A stretch of DNA of 64,000 nt from Anaerolineae bacterium (GCA_022843385.1 JALHNT010000017.1:1-64000), one strand, 5' to 3'. Numbered from the stretch's first letter, positions 37,446-46,926 are shown. The notes: generated from the sequence alone by a model not told the origin. A program made the numbers and translations.

Positions 37446-39195
37446 GACGCTGTTGAGCTACGTTCAGCCTCGTATATGGCTGGCTGTCGTGCTGATGATT
37501 GGCCTGACAGCGTGCAGCGGTCTGGGTGGCGAGCCAGCTATTATCGCCACCTTCCCCCCAGAATCACTCGTTAGCAACCCACCACAACCGCCTGATATGG
37601 CGCGTGGAGCCATGATCTTCGCCCAGCGCTGTAGTGACTGTCACGGTCCAAACGGAGCCGGTGATGGCAGCCTGATCGGCCCGGCGGAAGGTCAAATCCC
37701 GTTTGTCCCAGAGAGTTTCCTTGACACCGCAACAGCCGAAGACCAGTCGCCAGTGGATTGGTATCTGACCATCACCAATGGGCGCATCGAGAGGCTGATG
37801 CCCCCGTGGCGCGAAGCCCTGACCGAGCAGGAACGCTGGGATGTGGCGCTCTACACTTATGCGCTGCGTTATCCAGCCGATGGACGTGACACAGGGTCAA
37901 GCCTATTGACCGCGCAGGGGATCACCATCGCCCAGCCTGAAGCGCGATGGTTCGGGCTGACGGATCGTGATATGGTCAGCCGTTTAGGGCGCTTCAATGC
38001 CGACGAACAACTCGTTGTAGCGGCTTACCTACGCAGCCTCGGAGTCGCTAACTGGCTGCCTCGCAACGAGACCGCAAACCTCGTCACACCGACCCCAGCC
38101 GGTACACTACAGATTTCAGGCCAGGTCACGAATGGGACGACGCTTTCACAAGCACCAGCCGATCTGGAAACCACGCTCTATGTCGTCTCTGATCGAGAGA
38201 CGCGACGACTGGCAGCAACGGTCACTGACGCCCAGGGAGCTTTCACGTTCTCCGGGCTGACGCTTTCCCCCGAACAGCGTTATTGGATTACCGTGAGTTA
38301 TCAGGGACGCCTGTTCGCCAGCGCCATGATGAATGACCCTTCACAACCGGCTGGTGTGGTCATCTATGAGATCACCTCCGACCCTCAAGTTATCACACTA
38401 ACTGGGGTGATTTACGAAATCAACCTCAGCGATAGTGAACTAATCGTCACACAATTGATGACGCTACGTAACGACAGCGACAGCGCCTACTCGACCGATA
38501 AGCCACTGGAAGGCGATCGCTATGCCAGCATCGAGATTCCGATTCCGACTAACGCTCGTGTGATCAGTTTCGATAGTTCAGACGCCCGTTTCGGCTTCGA
38601 TGAAAGCACCCGCGCCGTCGTTGACACGGCAGCGGTTCTGCCGGGGCAAGACCATCTGATTCAGATTGCATACGCCCTACCCTACACCGGTCAGGTGGAT
38701 TTCGAGCAGACATTGGGTTATGGCGCGGATGGCCCGGTACGCATTCTGATACCCGATGGCAGCGGTCTGAGCTTCACCAGCAGCGACCTACCGGCGCTCG
38801 GTCAGCAGGCCATCAGCAATCAGGTGTATCAGGGTTACGGTCGAACCCTTAACCAGACCTCGACAACCAGCATCCGCTTTAGCATCAGCGGCGGCCTGGC
38901 GAACACCAGCACCGCTGGCAACCTGATCCCGGCAGATCGATTGCTCATCCTGCTCATGATTGTGCTGGCCTGCATCATTATCGGTGTAGCAGCTTTCTTC
39001 CGGTTTCGATCACCTCAGAGAACAGCCGAATCCGTCTCAGACAAGCAGGCCGACATCCTGCTGGACGGATTGATTCGACAGATCGCCGAACTCGACGAGC
39101 AGCACAAACAGGGCGAAATCGGCCAGGCAACATACGAGCGACGCCGCGCAAAGTTTAAATCTCGCCTGACCGACATGATGGACAAAAGCTCATGA
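37432..39195 (+). CDS. Membrane-anchored cytochrome c lipoprotein
   Basis: A 587-residue exported protein. ATG 37432 is chosen (AGG seven bases upstream). The signal peptide ends in lipobox L-T-A-C (Cys28). A single class I heme site C-S-D-C-H (67-71) with a candidate axial Met in RLMPPW forms the cytochrome domain. A beta-rich carboxypeptidase-regulatory-like domain (~220-300) and further beta domains follow, then a transmembrane helix (LLILLMIVLACIIIGVAAFF) and a charged cytoplasmic helix with a SHOCT-like end (HKQGEIGQATYERRRAKFKS). It probably carries electrons on the outer membrane face; the partner is unknown. The stop overlaps the M42 peptidase start. Confidence 0.88.
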   Translation: MSWHKTLLSYVQPRIWLAVVLMIGLTACSGLGGEPAIIATFPPESLVSNPPQPPDMARGAMIFAQRCSDCHGPNGAGDGSLIGPAEGQIPFVPESFLDTATAEDQSPVDWYLTITNGRIERLMPPWREALTEQERWDVALYTYALRYPADGRDTGSSLLTAQGITIAQPEARWFGLTDRDMVSRLGRFNADEQLVVAAYLRSLGVANWLPRNETANLVTPTPAGTLQISGQVTNGTTLSQAPADLETTLYVVSDRETRRLAATVTDAQGAFTFSGLTLSPEQRYWITVSYQGRLFASAMMNDPSQPAGVVIYEITSDPQVITLTGVIYEINLSDSELIVTQLMTLRNDSDSAYSTDKPLEGDRYASIEIPIPTNARVISFDSSDARFGFDESTRAVVDTAAVLPGQDHLIQIAYALPYTGQVDFEQTLGYGADGPVRILIPDGSGLSFTSSDLPALGQQAISNQVYQGYGRTLNQTSTTSIRFSISGGLANTSTAGNLIPADRLLILLMIVLACIIIGVAAFFRFRSPQRTAESVSDKQADILLDGLIRQIAELDEQHKQGEIGQATYERRRAKFKSRLTDMMDKSS

Positions 39196-40238
39196 CAATC
39201 CCATTTCTCAAAGCACTCCTTTCGGCCCCTGGCCCATCCTCGCAGGAGGTGCGGCCCAGCCGTGTCTGGCGCGCCGAAGCCCAGACCTTCGCGGATGAAA
39301 TCTCGGTAGACCCACGCGGGAACAGTTTCGCACTGCTCAAAGGCGGCCAGCCGCGCGTCCTGCTGGCGGGTCACATTGATGAGATTGGCCTGATCGTCAC
39401 GTACATTGATGATGAAGGTTTCCTGTATTTCACCGGCGTTGGTGGTTGGGATGTGATGGTTCTGGTCGGGCAGCGCATCCGTTTACTGGGCAAATCAGAG
39501 GATGTCATCGGGGTGATCGGTCGAAAGCCGATTCACCTGATGAAAAACGGCGAACCCACGATTTCCAAGCTGGAAGAATTGTGGATCGACATCGGCGCAG
39601 CCAACCGCGCTGAAGCTGTCCAGCGGGTAGCCGTAGGCACCGTTGGTGTCATTGATGCCCCTATCCATGAGTTACCGAATGAACGGATTGTGTCGCGCAG
39701 CCTGGATAACCGGATCGGTGCCTATACGGTTCTGGAAGCGCTGCGACTATTGGCACAGGATCGACCACAGGCGACTGTCGCGGCCGTAGCCACCGTGCAA
39801 GAGGAAATTACGTTCGCTGGTGCCCAGACGGCGGCCTTCGGCTTCGAGCCGCAGGTGGCGATTGTAGTCGATGTGACCCACGCGACGGATTATCCGACAG
39901 CGGACAAAAAGCTGCGCGGCGAGGCCAAACTCGGTGGCGGGCCCGCCATCGCGGTTGGCTCGGTCAACAGCCCCGTCATCCAGGATAGGCTCATGACGCT
40001 GGCCGGGCAGCACAGCATCCCCTACAATGTGAAAGTCAATGCTACTTCATCAGCCACAGACGCAGACGTGATCCATATGACCCGTTCCGGCATCGCCACC
40101 GGTGTCGTCTCGATCCCCAACCGTTACATGCACTCACCCAACGAGATGATCCAGATGAGCGATGTCGTTCATGCTGCCCAATTGATAGCCCATCTGGTGC
40201 GGTCACTGACCCCCGATACCCGCTTGATCCCGGAATAA
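39192..40238 (+). CDS. M42-family metallopeptidase (aminopeptidase/endoglucanase-like)
   Basis: A 348-residue cytosolic enzyme. Metal ligands of the M42 family are visible in LLAGHIDEIGLIV, RSLDNRIGAY, VQEEITFAGAQ (catalytic and ligand Glu), VDVTHATD and PNRYMHSPNE. It should be a two-metal aminopeptidase acting on peptides, usually as a large tetrahedral assembly. The start overlaps the cytochrome stop by four bases (ATGA) and the next gene begins four bases after it. Confidence 0.93.
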   Translation: MTIPFLKALLSAPGPSSQEVRPSRVWRAEAQTFADEISVDPRGNSFALLKGGQPRVLLAGHIDEIGLIVTYIDDEGFLYFTGVGGWDVMVLVGQRIRLLGKSEDVIGVIGRKPIHLMKNGEPTISKLEELWIDIGAANRAEAVQRVAVGTVGVIDAPIHELPNERIVSRSLDNRIGAYTVLEALRLLAQDRPQATVAAVATVQEEITFAGAQTAAFGFEPQVAIVVDVTHATDYPTADKKLRGEAKLGGGPAIAVGSVNSPVIQDRLMTLAGQHSIPYNVKVNATSSATDADVIHMTRSGIATGVVSIPNRYMHSPNEMIQMSDVVHAAQLIAHLVRSLTPDTRLIPE

Positions 40239-40242
40239 CACA

Positions 40243-40698
40243 ATGGGCTATTACCTGCGCTACTTCATGGCGGACACCCGCCCTATCCAACTTCAGCAGA
40301 TCAAGGATAGGTTCGAGAGCCTCGACCCAGCCTATGGGCTGGAACCGGACATCGTGGATGATCTGGGGCGTTTGACCTACAACGGTAAGCTGATCGCCCT
40401 GATCGAGATCAACCGGGCAGGCGAAGAGATCTTTGATGATGATCTGGACGAGTTCAAAGCCCTGATCGGAACGCCGACCACTGAGGCCGAGCATCGGGTA
40501 TATGCACATCTGACTGATGCAACAGCCATCATCGCCGTTGAGGCCTTTTGGAAAGAAGCCGACATGGAGGACACATTATCGCGTATTGATCCGCTCTGGG
40601 AGTGGTTATTCAGCCAACGCGCCGGCATCCTTCAGGCCGATGGCGAGGGATTTTATGACCCGCATGGTCTGATTGTAGAGCGACGATCCGTCCTGTAA
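40243..40698 (+). CDS. Small protein of unknown function
   Basis: A 151-residue soluble acidic protein starting four bases after the M42 peptidase. It begins with MGYYLRYFMADTRPIQLQQI and is alpha/beta in character (LIALIEINRAGEEIFDDDLD; AIIAVEAFWKEADMED). I see no known motif. Coupling to the peptidase gene suggests a related role. It is convergent with, and abuts, the P460-type cytochrome gene. Confidence 0.78.
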   Translation: MGYYLRYFMADTRPIQLQQIKDRFESLDPAYGLEPDIVDDLGRLTYNGKLIALIEINRAGEEIFDDDLDEFKALIGTPTTEAEHRVYAHLTDATAIIAVEAFWKEADMEDTLSRIDPLWEWLFSQRAGILQADGEGFYDPHGLIVERRSVL

Positions 40699-41322
40699 TC
40701 AGTCGCAGGGTGTGCGCCCAGTCTGTTCACACAAATAGACTTGCAAATCACCTGAACGTCGATAACTCGCCAGCAGCGGGGCGGTATACAGAAAATCCTG
40801 CGGTGCCACCTGATGGCAGTTGAAGCAGGCATTCAGGCTCTCAGCAAATGGTTCACCCGTCAGTCGATCAAATGACCCGTAATTCCAGGCACCATTGCGT
40901 AGATCACTCACAAAATCGGTATCCGACCAATCACGACGTTTCTCCCGGACGTGCAGCGCTGGAAAAGGTTCCCCAATCTGATAGCGCCCCTCAGCATCGA
41001 GTATCGGCGCACCGGTTTCATCTTTGAGCGCATAAAAGCCTTCGATGACGATCATAGTACCATCCGGGAGAACATCCGAGACGCCTAAGTTTTCCAGCGC
41101 TTCAGGGTTGATATACAGATAACGAATGGTCGCATCCGGTCGTTGGATGACAGCATAACGGACGAAGCGAGTCCTGAAGTCGGAACCGAGTGTCATGCCG
41201 CTAGCCGAAGCAGCAGCCGGCTCTTCATCATCAACCATTGAACTAAGCAGTAACGGGAAACCGATAACTGCCAGAACGGTCAGGATTGATAGAATGAGGG
41301 TGAAGGGTGATCGTCTGGTCAT
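40699..41322 (-). CDS. Cytochrome P460-type heme protein, membrane-anchored
   Basis: A 207-residue protein from ATG 41322; an in-frame extension upstream has poor character. A signal anchor (FTLILSILTVLAVIGFPLLL, ~6-25) exports it. The core matches the cytochrome P460 domain family (TMIVIEGFYALKDETGAPIL, then FPALHVREKRRDW), and a single c-type heme site C-F-N-C-H lies at 166-170. The family includes hydroxylamine- or NO-converting and electron-transfer heme proteins; the activity here is unknown. It is the last gene before the repeat-rich right flank. Confidence 0.85.
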   Translation of the reverse strand: MTRRSPFTLILSILTVLAVIGFPLLLSSMVDDEEPAAASASGMTLGSDFRTRFVRYAVIQRPDATIRYLYINPEALENLGVSDVLPDGTMIVIEGFYALKDETGAPILDAEGRYQIGEPFPALHVREKRRDWSDTDFVSDLRNGAWNYGSFDRLTGEPFAESLNACFNCHQVAPQDFLYTAPLLASYRRSGDLQVYLCEQTGRTPCD

Positions 41323-41385
41323 AGCCACAGTCTCAGCCAATATGATTACCCAAGTATAACAGCCTGTCGTCATCAAGATGCCAAG

Positions 41386-41474
41386 AAAGAAGAAGAATTG
41401 AACCACAGAGAACACAGAGGACACAGAGAGCAATCAGAGGTCTTTTCCTTTTAACTTTGCACTTTGCACTTTCC
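41386..41474 (+). repeat. ACACAGAG-rich direct repeat, copy 1
   Basis: The core CACAGAGGACACAGAGAGC plus AATCAGAG is shared exactly with copy 2, and both copies share a preceding AAAGAAGAA stretch and a following CTTT/GCACTT-rich tail. It is non-coding. Confidence 0.85.
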
Positions 41475-41749
41475 TGCGTTGATTCGTCAGATTCGCATCA
41501 CTCTATTTTTCGATTCGCGAATCCGTCATCCGAAAGCGTCTTCAGGGTTTTGTGCTGCTGATTGACCATCCCCCCCTTTGCTGCTGATTTTGCTGATTGG
41601 TGCCACCAACTGAAGAATGTAATGAGGTAATTTTCCCTCATGCGGTACAGAATCAGCCGGTGTTATCACTGGCATTGGACACCTTTTTGTGCAACTTTGG
41701 CTCTGTATCGTTGTCGGAAAGACACACAATTTCGCCACCAATCCCGTCA

Positions 41750-41843
41750 GGAACAAAAGAAGAACCGACCACAGCGACACAGAGGACACAGAGAGCAATC
41801 AGAGCCTTTCACTTTCAACTTGGCACTCAGCACTTAGCACTTC
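41750..41843 (+). repeat. ACACAGAG-rich direct repeat, copy 2
   Basis: This copy lies 364 bases downstream of copy 1 in the same orientation. The tail reads CACTTTCAACTTGGCACTC where copy 1 has a CTTTTAACTTTGCACTTTG variant. Short elements of this kind probably recur elsewhere in the genome. Confidence 0.85.
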
Positions 41844-41968
41844 CGCTCTGCCGCCGGCGGATCGGCCTTGGTGGTGGCATAACGACGGGAGCGATCCGCC
41901 ACCCGCTGCATTGACGCGGAGCAAACATGGGCTTGAACCACAGAGGCGCGGAGGACAGAGAGCGAAAT

Positions 41969-42149
41969 CTGCGAAATGTCGTCAATGTCAGTTCTCGATT
42001 GTGTGACATTTGGCAGTCAGTCAGTAACGGGTAACGAGCTACGAGCAACGAGTCTTTCCTCTCATAACGGACGACTTCTTGCCCTCAGCATACGCCCGAT
42101 TGCCCCGTTACGGGTGAACTTTTGGTAAACTTTTTGGTACGAGTTAAGC
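41969..42149 (-). repeat. Right copy of the long inverted repeat
   Basis: Read on the minus strand from 42149 it matches 26012-26201 from end to end: an 80-base first part with one mismatch, then scattered mismatches and a nine-base deletion before the shared TTTCGCAG end. Similarity stops at both edges, so the element is about 181-190 bases long. The two copies bracket roughly 15.8 kb. Confidence 0.93.
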
Positions 42150-42275
42150 TGAGTCGGCGTTAACGAATTTGAGGGAGGGGAAACGTATCAGATGTTCATC
42201 AGTGGTTGGAAAACGGTTAACGAAATCAGCACTTGAGGGAGCGCAAAATCGCCCTATCTTTTCACATGAGAATGT

Positions 42276-42305
42276 TTGCGCAGCGGGTCAGGTGCCTTAT
42301 ACAAT
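42276..42305 (+). promoter_or_regulatory. Possible promoter of the pullulanase gene
   Basis: TTGCGC (42276-42281) is followed after 18 bases by TACAAT (42300-42305), about 150 bases before the ATG. The -10 is good and the -35 weak, so the call is tentative. Confidence 0.35.
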
Positions 42306-42458
42306 CCAAATGTTGTTTTTGCTATAGAGGGCTTTCGCGCTTGAAGGGTTAGCAAATCCTAATCTTTGCCTGTTCTTGCCTGTTTATCAGGTCCTAAGCC
42401 TGCGCTCAACTGCATAAGCCCTGAAGTTTTTAAAGTAAGTCAACTTGCTGGAGGGATA

Positions 42459-45400
42459 ATGACTCTTAAGAAGAGCTTGATCGCGCTGATGTCGTTGCTG
42501 TTGTGCATCGGTTTCGTCGTCGTCGCCAGCGATGATACGACACAGCCCACCCTGGTGGTGATCGCCGGTTCATTCCAGGCCAGCCTGGGTTGTGATGAGG
42601 ATTGGCAGCCGGGATGCGAGGCGACCGCGCTGGTTTATGACGCTGAGGATGATGTCTGGCAGGCGAGCTTTGAACTGGCGGCCGGCGATTATGAGTATAA
42701 AGCCGCGCTCAATGGGACATGGGATGAGAATTATGGGGCGAATGCGGCTGCCGGGGGTGACAACATTTCGCTGTCGCTGACTGAAGCAGCGGTAGTCCAA
42801 TTCTTCTACGATCACAAGACCCATTGGGTGACAGACGATGTCAATTCGACCATCATCGTGGCGATTGGCGACTTCCAGAGTGAGCTGGGCTGCGACGAGG
42901 ATGATGCGCCCGACTGCCTGCGCTCCTGGTTGCAGGATGAAGATGGTAACGGCGTCTACAGCTTCGCTACAACGGCGATACCGGTTGGCAATTATGCCGC
43001 ACGGGTGGCGCTGAACCAGTCGATGGACGAAGTATACGGTGCAGGTGGAGAGTTGAATGGCGATCCCATTGCCTTTGAAGTCCCAACCGAGGGCATGAAG
43101 ACAACTATCGGCTTCAGCCCATCGCGCCAACTGCTGAACGTGCGCGTGAGCGACCCCGCTCAGGTGGCTGCGCCGGCTGTTCAACCAACAGCGGTGGTTG
43201 AGCGCCTGACCGGTCTGTTCGTCACCGCGCCGGGGAGTTACCAGAGCGAAATCGGCTGCCCGGAAGACCTGGGGGCTAGCGGCGACTGGGCACCGGATTG
43301 TAATCTGTCGTTGATGACCGATGACGATAGCGACGGCATCTACATGATTACGCTTGCCTCGATTCCGGCGGGCGATTATGAAGTCAAGGTGGCGATTGGC
43401 GGAAGCTGGTCGGAGAACTATGGGGCCGATGGCGCACGCGACGGGGCCAACATCCCCTTCACGGTGCCGGTGGATTTCGCGCAGGTGGTCTTGGCCTGGG
43501 ATTCGGCGACGCGCATCCTGGCGATAACAATAGATGGCTCGGTCATCGGTGCACCGTCTGCTGCCAGCGGATCAGTTCCGATTGTCGTGCCGGTCGCCGC
43601 AGAGGCGCAGCCCGATCAAGTGGTCATTCCTGGCACCCTTCAGAGCGTGCTGGGATGTGAGGGGGACTGGCAGCCGGATTGTGCTGCTACTGCGTTGACC
43701 TTCTCCGAAGAAGACGGCATCTGGCAAGGCGCATTTGATATTCCTGCCGGGAGCTATGAGTATAAGGTGGCGATCAATGGCACCTGGGATGAGAATTATG
43801 GTGGCAATGCTGATGCGGGCGGCCCGAATATAGTCCTGAATCTGGCTGAAGATACCACCGTTCGTTTCTACTACGACCACACCACGCACTGGGTAGCCGA
43901 TAGCAGTCGCAATGTCATCGCCACCGCCCCCGGCAGCTTCCAGGATGAAATCGGCTGCCCTGGCGACTGGCAACCCGACTGCCTGCGCTCGTGGCTACAA
44001 GACCCGGATGGAGATGGTCTATACGTATTCGCCACCGATGCGATACCGGCTGGCGATTATGAAGTCAAGGTTGCGCTCAATGAAAGCTGGACAGATAACT
44101 ATGGACTGGATGGCGTCAAGGATGGCCCGAATATCCCCTTCACGGTACCAGAAGATGGAACGCCGGTGGCCTTGGTCTACAACACATCGAGCAACATCAT
44201 GCTGGTCGGCGTGGGGACGATGCCGATGACCGGCCCGGTGGCGGTGACGCCTGATCTGAGCAGTCAGAGGGCCTACTGGGTGACGCGCGATACGATTGCC
44301 TGGGACATCGCCGTTCCTGAAGGCGCGACGGCCAAACTCTACTATGCGCCGGAAGCGGGCATGACCGGCGACGCCAGCGGTTTCGCCGACGGCACCGCAA
44401 TTGACCTGACATGGGACGAGAATGGCCTGAGCGATGAGGTTGTGCAGCGCTTCCCCCATCTGGCTGGTTACACGGCCTTCAGGATCGGCGCGGACAGTCT
44501 CGACCTGGTGCCGGGACTGGTGCGGATGCAAGTGGGGATCGCGCTGCTCGATGCCAATGGTCAGGCGTTGGACGGCACCGGGCTGCAAATTCCAGGCGTC
44601 CTGGATGATCTCTTCCGCTATGAGGGCGAGCTGGGCATCAGCTTCACCGACGGAGTCCCCACCCTCCGCGTCTGGGCACCCACTGCCCAGCGGGTACGGC
44701 TGCGGCTGTTCGACAATGCCAATCCTGATGCCCAACCGGAAACGGTTCGGATGGACTTTGACCGCGCGACCGGTGTTTGGAGCGTGACCGGTGACGCCAG
44801 TTGGGTCGGTAAATTCTATCTGTACGACGTGCGGGTTTATGCCCCCAGCACGCAGCGGATTGAAAACAATCTGGTGACTGATCCATACTCGATCAGCCTG
44901 GCGCTGAACAGCACCCGCAGCCAGATTGTTGATCTGAATGATCCGGCCTATATGCCGGACGGCTGGCTGGAGTTGGAAAAGCCAGCGCTGGCGGCACCGG
45001 AAGACATCGTGCTGTACGAGCTGCATGTGCGCGATTTCAGCATTACCGATGAAACAGTTCCTGAAGCCTTGCGCGGGACATTCAAGGCCTTCACGGTCAC
45101 CGACTCAAACGGGATGCAACATCTGACCGCGTTGGCTCAGGCAGGGTTGACCCACATTCATCTGCTGCCAGCGTTTGACATCGCCACCATCAACGAGGAC
45201 GCCAGCCAGCGCACCGAACCGGACGCAGCAGCGCTGGCCGCCCTGCCCCCTGACTCGGAAGAACAGCAAGCCATCATCGACCCCATCCGTGATCTGGATG
45301 GCTTCAACTGGGGTTATGATCCATATCACTTCAACGTGCCGGAAGGCAGCTATTCGACTGATCCCAACGGACCCACGCGCGTTCTGGAATTCCGCGAGAT

Positions 45401-46877
45401 GGTGCAGGCGCTCAGTCAGGCCGGGCTGCGAGTGGTGATGGATGTGGTGTACAACCACACCAACGCCAGCGGGCAGAGTGATCGCTCGGTGCTGGATAAG
45501 ATTGTCCCAGGCTACTATCACCGCCTGAATGGACGAGGCAAGGTCGAGACCAGCACGTGCTGCCAGAACACAGCCACCGAGCATTACATGATGGAACGGC
45601 TGATGATCGACTCAGTGGTGTTGTGGGCGACGGCCTACAAGGTCGATGGCTATCGCTTCGACCTGATGGGACATCACATGCGGGCCAACATGGAAAATGT
45701 CCGCGCTGCGCTCGATGGTCTGACGCCTGAAGCCGATGGGGTTGATGGGTCACAGATTTATGTCTATGGCGAAGGCTGGAACTTTGGTGAGGTACAGGAC
45801 AATGCGCGCGGCGTGAATGCCACTCAGCTCAACATGGGCGGGACGGGCATCGGCACCTTCAATGATCGGCTGCGTGATGCGGTGCGCGGTGGCAGTCCAT
45901 TCGGCGGCTGGCAGGATCAAGGCTTCGCTGCTGGTCTGTATGTCGATCCCAACGGATTGACGCAGGGTACGCCGGAAGAACAACTGGCGCGAATCCGGTT
46001 GTTCCAGGATCAGATCCGGGTGGGACTGGCTGGTAATCTGCGCGATTACACTTTCATGGGAGCTAATGGCGAGATGGTAACGGGCAGCGAGGTGCTGTAC
46101 AACGGCTCGCCAGCCGGCTACACCCTCGACCCGCAGGAACATATCATCTATATCTCAGCGCATGACAATGAGACGATCTTCGACGCTATCCAGATGAAAG
46201 CGCCCGCTACGGCCAGCATCGCCGAACGTGCACGCATGATTCAACTGGGCAATGCCGTTGTCATGTTCAGCCAGGGCATCCCCTTCTTCCATGCCGGCGA
46301 TGAACTGCTGCGCTCGAAATCAGGCGACCGCAACAGCTATAACTCCGGCGACTGGTTCAACCGGTTGGATTTCACCTACAGCAGCAACAACTGGGGCGTT
46401 GGACTGCCACCGGCAGGAGCGAATCGGGAAAACTATGAGATTCTCCAACCCCTGCTGGCAAATCCAGATCTGATACCGACGCCAGAAGTCATCACCGCTA
46501 CGCTAAATGTCTTCCGTGAGCAGTTACAAATTCGTAAGGACTCGCCGTTGTTCCGTCTGCAAACGGCAGAAGCGGTGCAGCAACGAGTCAGTTTCCTCAA
46601 CACGGGGGTCGATCAGCAGCCGGGTTTGATTGTGATGGTGCTGGCTGATGACGGTGATCTGGCTGATCTTGACCCGAAATACGAGAAAATCGTGGTCATT
46701 TTCAATGCGTCGCCTGAGGCAATCGAGTTCAGTGACGCGATGCTGAATGATGGCACCTATATCCTGCATCCGATCCTGAGCGAGTCGAGTGACCCGATTG
46801 TTCGGTCGGCCAGCTTTGGCGATGGCATCTTTAGCGTACCGGGCCGCAGTTATGCCGTCTTCGTGATGCCGCAGTAA
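42459..46877 (+). CDS. Large secreted pullulanase (GH13) with five N-terminal modules
   Basis: A 1472-residue exported alpha-1,6-glucan hydrolase. ATG 42459 follows GGAGGG. The signal peptide is SLIALMSLLLCIGFVVVAS. Five related ~90-residue modules of the starch-binding X25 kind come next (about 34-120, 125-225, 240-350, 370-455, 460-560), each with a G-D/S-F-Q-x-E-L/I-G-C-x-x-D start and an A-L-N/I-G-x-W-x-E-N-Y-G end. A pullulanase N-domain and CBM48 (TLRVWAPTAQRVRLRLF) lead into the GH13 barrel: VVMDVVYNHTN (~991), nucleophile Asp about 1068 in VDGYRFDLMGHH, acid Glu about 1104 in YGEGWNF, and YISAHDNET (~1234). YNWGYDP of type I pullulanases appears as FNWGYDPYHFNVPEG. It likely degrades pullulan or branched starch outside the cell. 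Confidence 0.94.
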   Translation: MTLKKSLIALMSLLLCIGFVVVASDDTTQPTLVVIAGSFQASLGCDEDWQPGCEATALVYDAEDDVWQASFELAAGDYEYKAALNGTWDENYGANAAAGGDNISLSLTEAAVVQFFYDHKTHWVTDDVNSTIIVAIGDFQSELGCDEDDAPDCLRSWLQDEDGNGVYSFATTAIPVGNYAARVALNQSMDEVYGAGGELNGDPIAFEVPTEGMKTTIGFSPSRQLLNVRVSDPAQVAAPAVQPTAVVERLTGLFVTAPGSYQSEIGCPEDLGASGDWAPDCNLSLMTDDDSDGIYMITLASIPAGDYEVKVAIGGSWSENYGADGARDGANIPFTVPVDFAQVVLAWDSATRILAITIDGSVIGAPSAASGSVPIVVPVAAEAQPDQVVIPGTLQSVLGCEGDWQPDCAATALTFSEEDGIWQGAFDIPAGSYEYKVAINGTWDENYGGNADAGGPNIVLNLAEDTTVRFYYDHTTHWVADSSRNVIATAPGSFQDEIGCPGDWQPDCLRSWLQDPDGDGLYVFATDAIPAGDYEVKVALNESWTDNYGLDGVKDGPNIPFTVPEDGTPVALVYNTSSNIMLVGVGTMPMTGPVAVTPDLSSQRAYWVTRDTIAWDIAVPEGATAKLYYAPEAGMTGDASGFADGTAIDLTWDENGLSDEVVQRFPHLAGYTAFRIGADSLDLVPGLVRMQVGIALLDANGQALDGTGLQIPGVLDDLFRYEGELGISFTDGVPTLRVWAPTAQRVRLRLFDNANPDAQPETVRMDFDRATGVWSVTGDASWVGKFYLYDVRVYAPSTQRIENNLVTDPYSISLALNSTRSQIVDLNDPAYMPDGWLELEKPALAAPEDIVLYELHVRDFSITDETVPEALRGTFKAFTVTDSNGMQHLTALAQAGLTHIHLLPAFDIATINEDASQRTEPDAAALAALPPDSEEQQAIIDPIRDLDGFNWGYDPYHFNVPEGSYSTDPNGPTRVLEFREMVQALSQAGLRVVMDVVYNHTNASGQSDRSVLDKIVPGYYHRLNGRGKVETSTCCQNTATEHYMMERLMIDSVVLWATAYKVDGYRFDLMGHHMRANMENVRAALDGLTPEADGVDGSQIYVYGEGWNFGEVQDNARGVNATQLNMGGTGIGTFNDRLRDAVRGGSPFGGWQDQGFAAGLYVDPNGLTQGTPEEQLARIRLFQDQIRVGLAGNLRDYTFMGANGEMVTGSEVLYNGSPAGYTLDPQEHIIYISAHDNETIFDAIQMKAPATASIAERARMIQLGNAVVMFSQGIPFFHAGDELLRSKSGDRNSYNSGDWFNRLDFTYSSNNWGVGLPPAGANRENYEILQPLLANPDLIPTPEVITATLNVFREQLQIRKDSPLFRLQTAEAVQQRVSFLNTGVDQQPGLIVMVLADDGDLADLDPKYEKIVVIFNASPEAIEFSDAMLNDGTYILHPILSESSDPIVRSASFGDGIFSVPGRSYAVFVMPQ

Positions 46878-46894
46878 AGTAAATCCATTCACTT

Positions 46895-46926
46895 GAGGGA
46901 GAACCTGACGATCAGGGTTCTCCCTC
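46895..46926. terminator. Hairpin terminator after pullulanase
   Basis: The 11-base arms GAGGGAGAACC (46895-46905) and GGTTCTCCCTC (46916-46926) pair perfectly around ten bases. No T run follows at once, so strength is uncertain, but the site 18 bases after the stop fits a terminator. Confidence 0.65.

Larger units (their letters stand above)
41323..42458. other. Gene-poor region with several repeat families
   Basis: This 1136-base stretch has no convincing gene. It carries two direct repeats (41386-41474, 41750-41843), a third short ACAGAG-rich copy (~41934-41965), and the right long inverted repeat (41969-42149). GTTAACGAA occurs twice (42159, 42216). A hairpin of AGGGAGCG/CGCCCT with following T residues (~42236-42262) resembles an orphan terminator. 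Frames at 41597-42006 are low-complexity and not called. Confidence 0.7.

Noticed and set aside
41597-42006. Overlapping small plus-strand frames
   Set aside because: They are formed by the ACACAGAG repeats and have low-complexity products.
44019-45026. 335-codon minus-strand frame
   Set aside because: Antisense to pullulanase, His/Arg/Gln-rich with no domain; a shadow frame.
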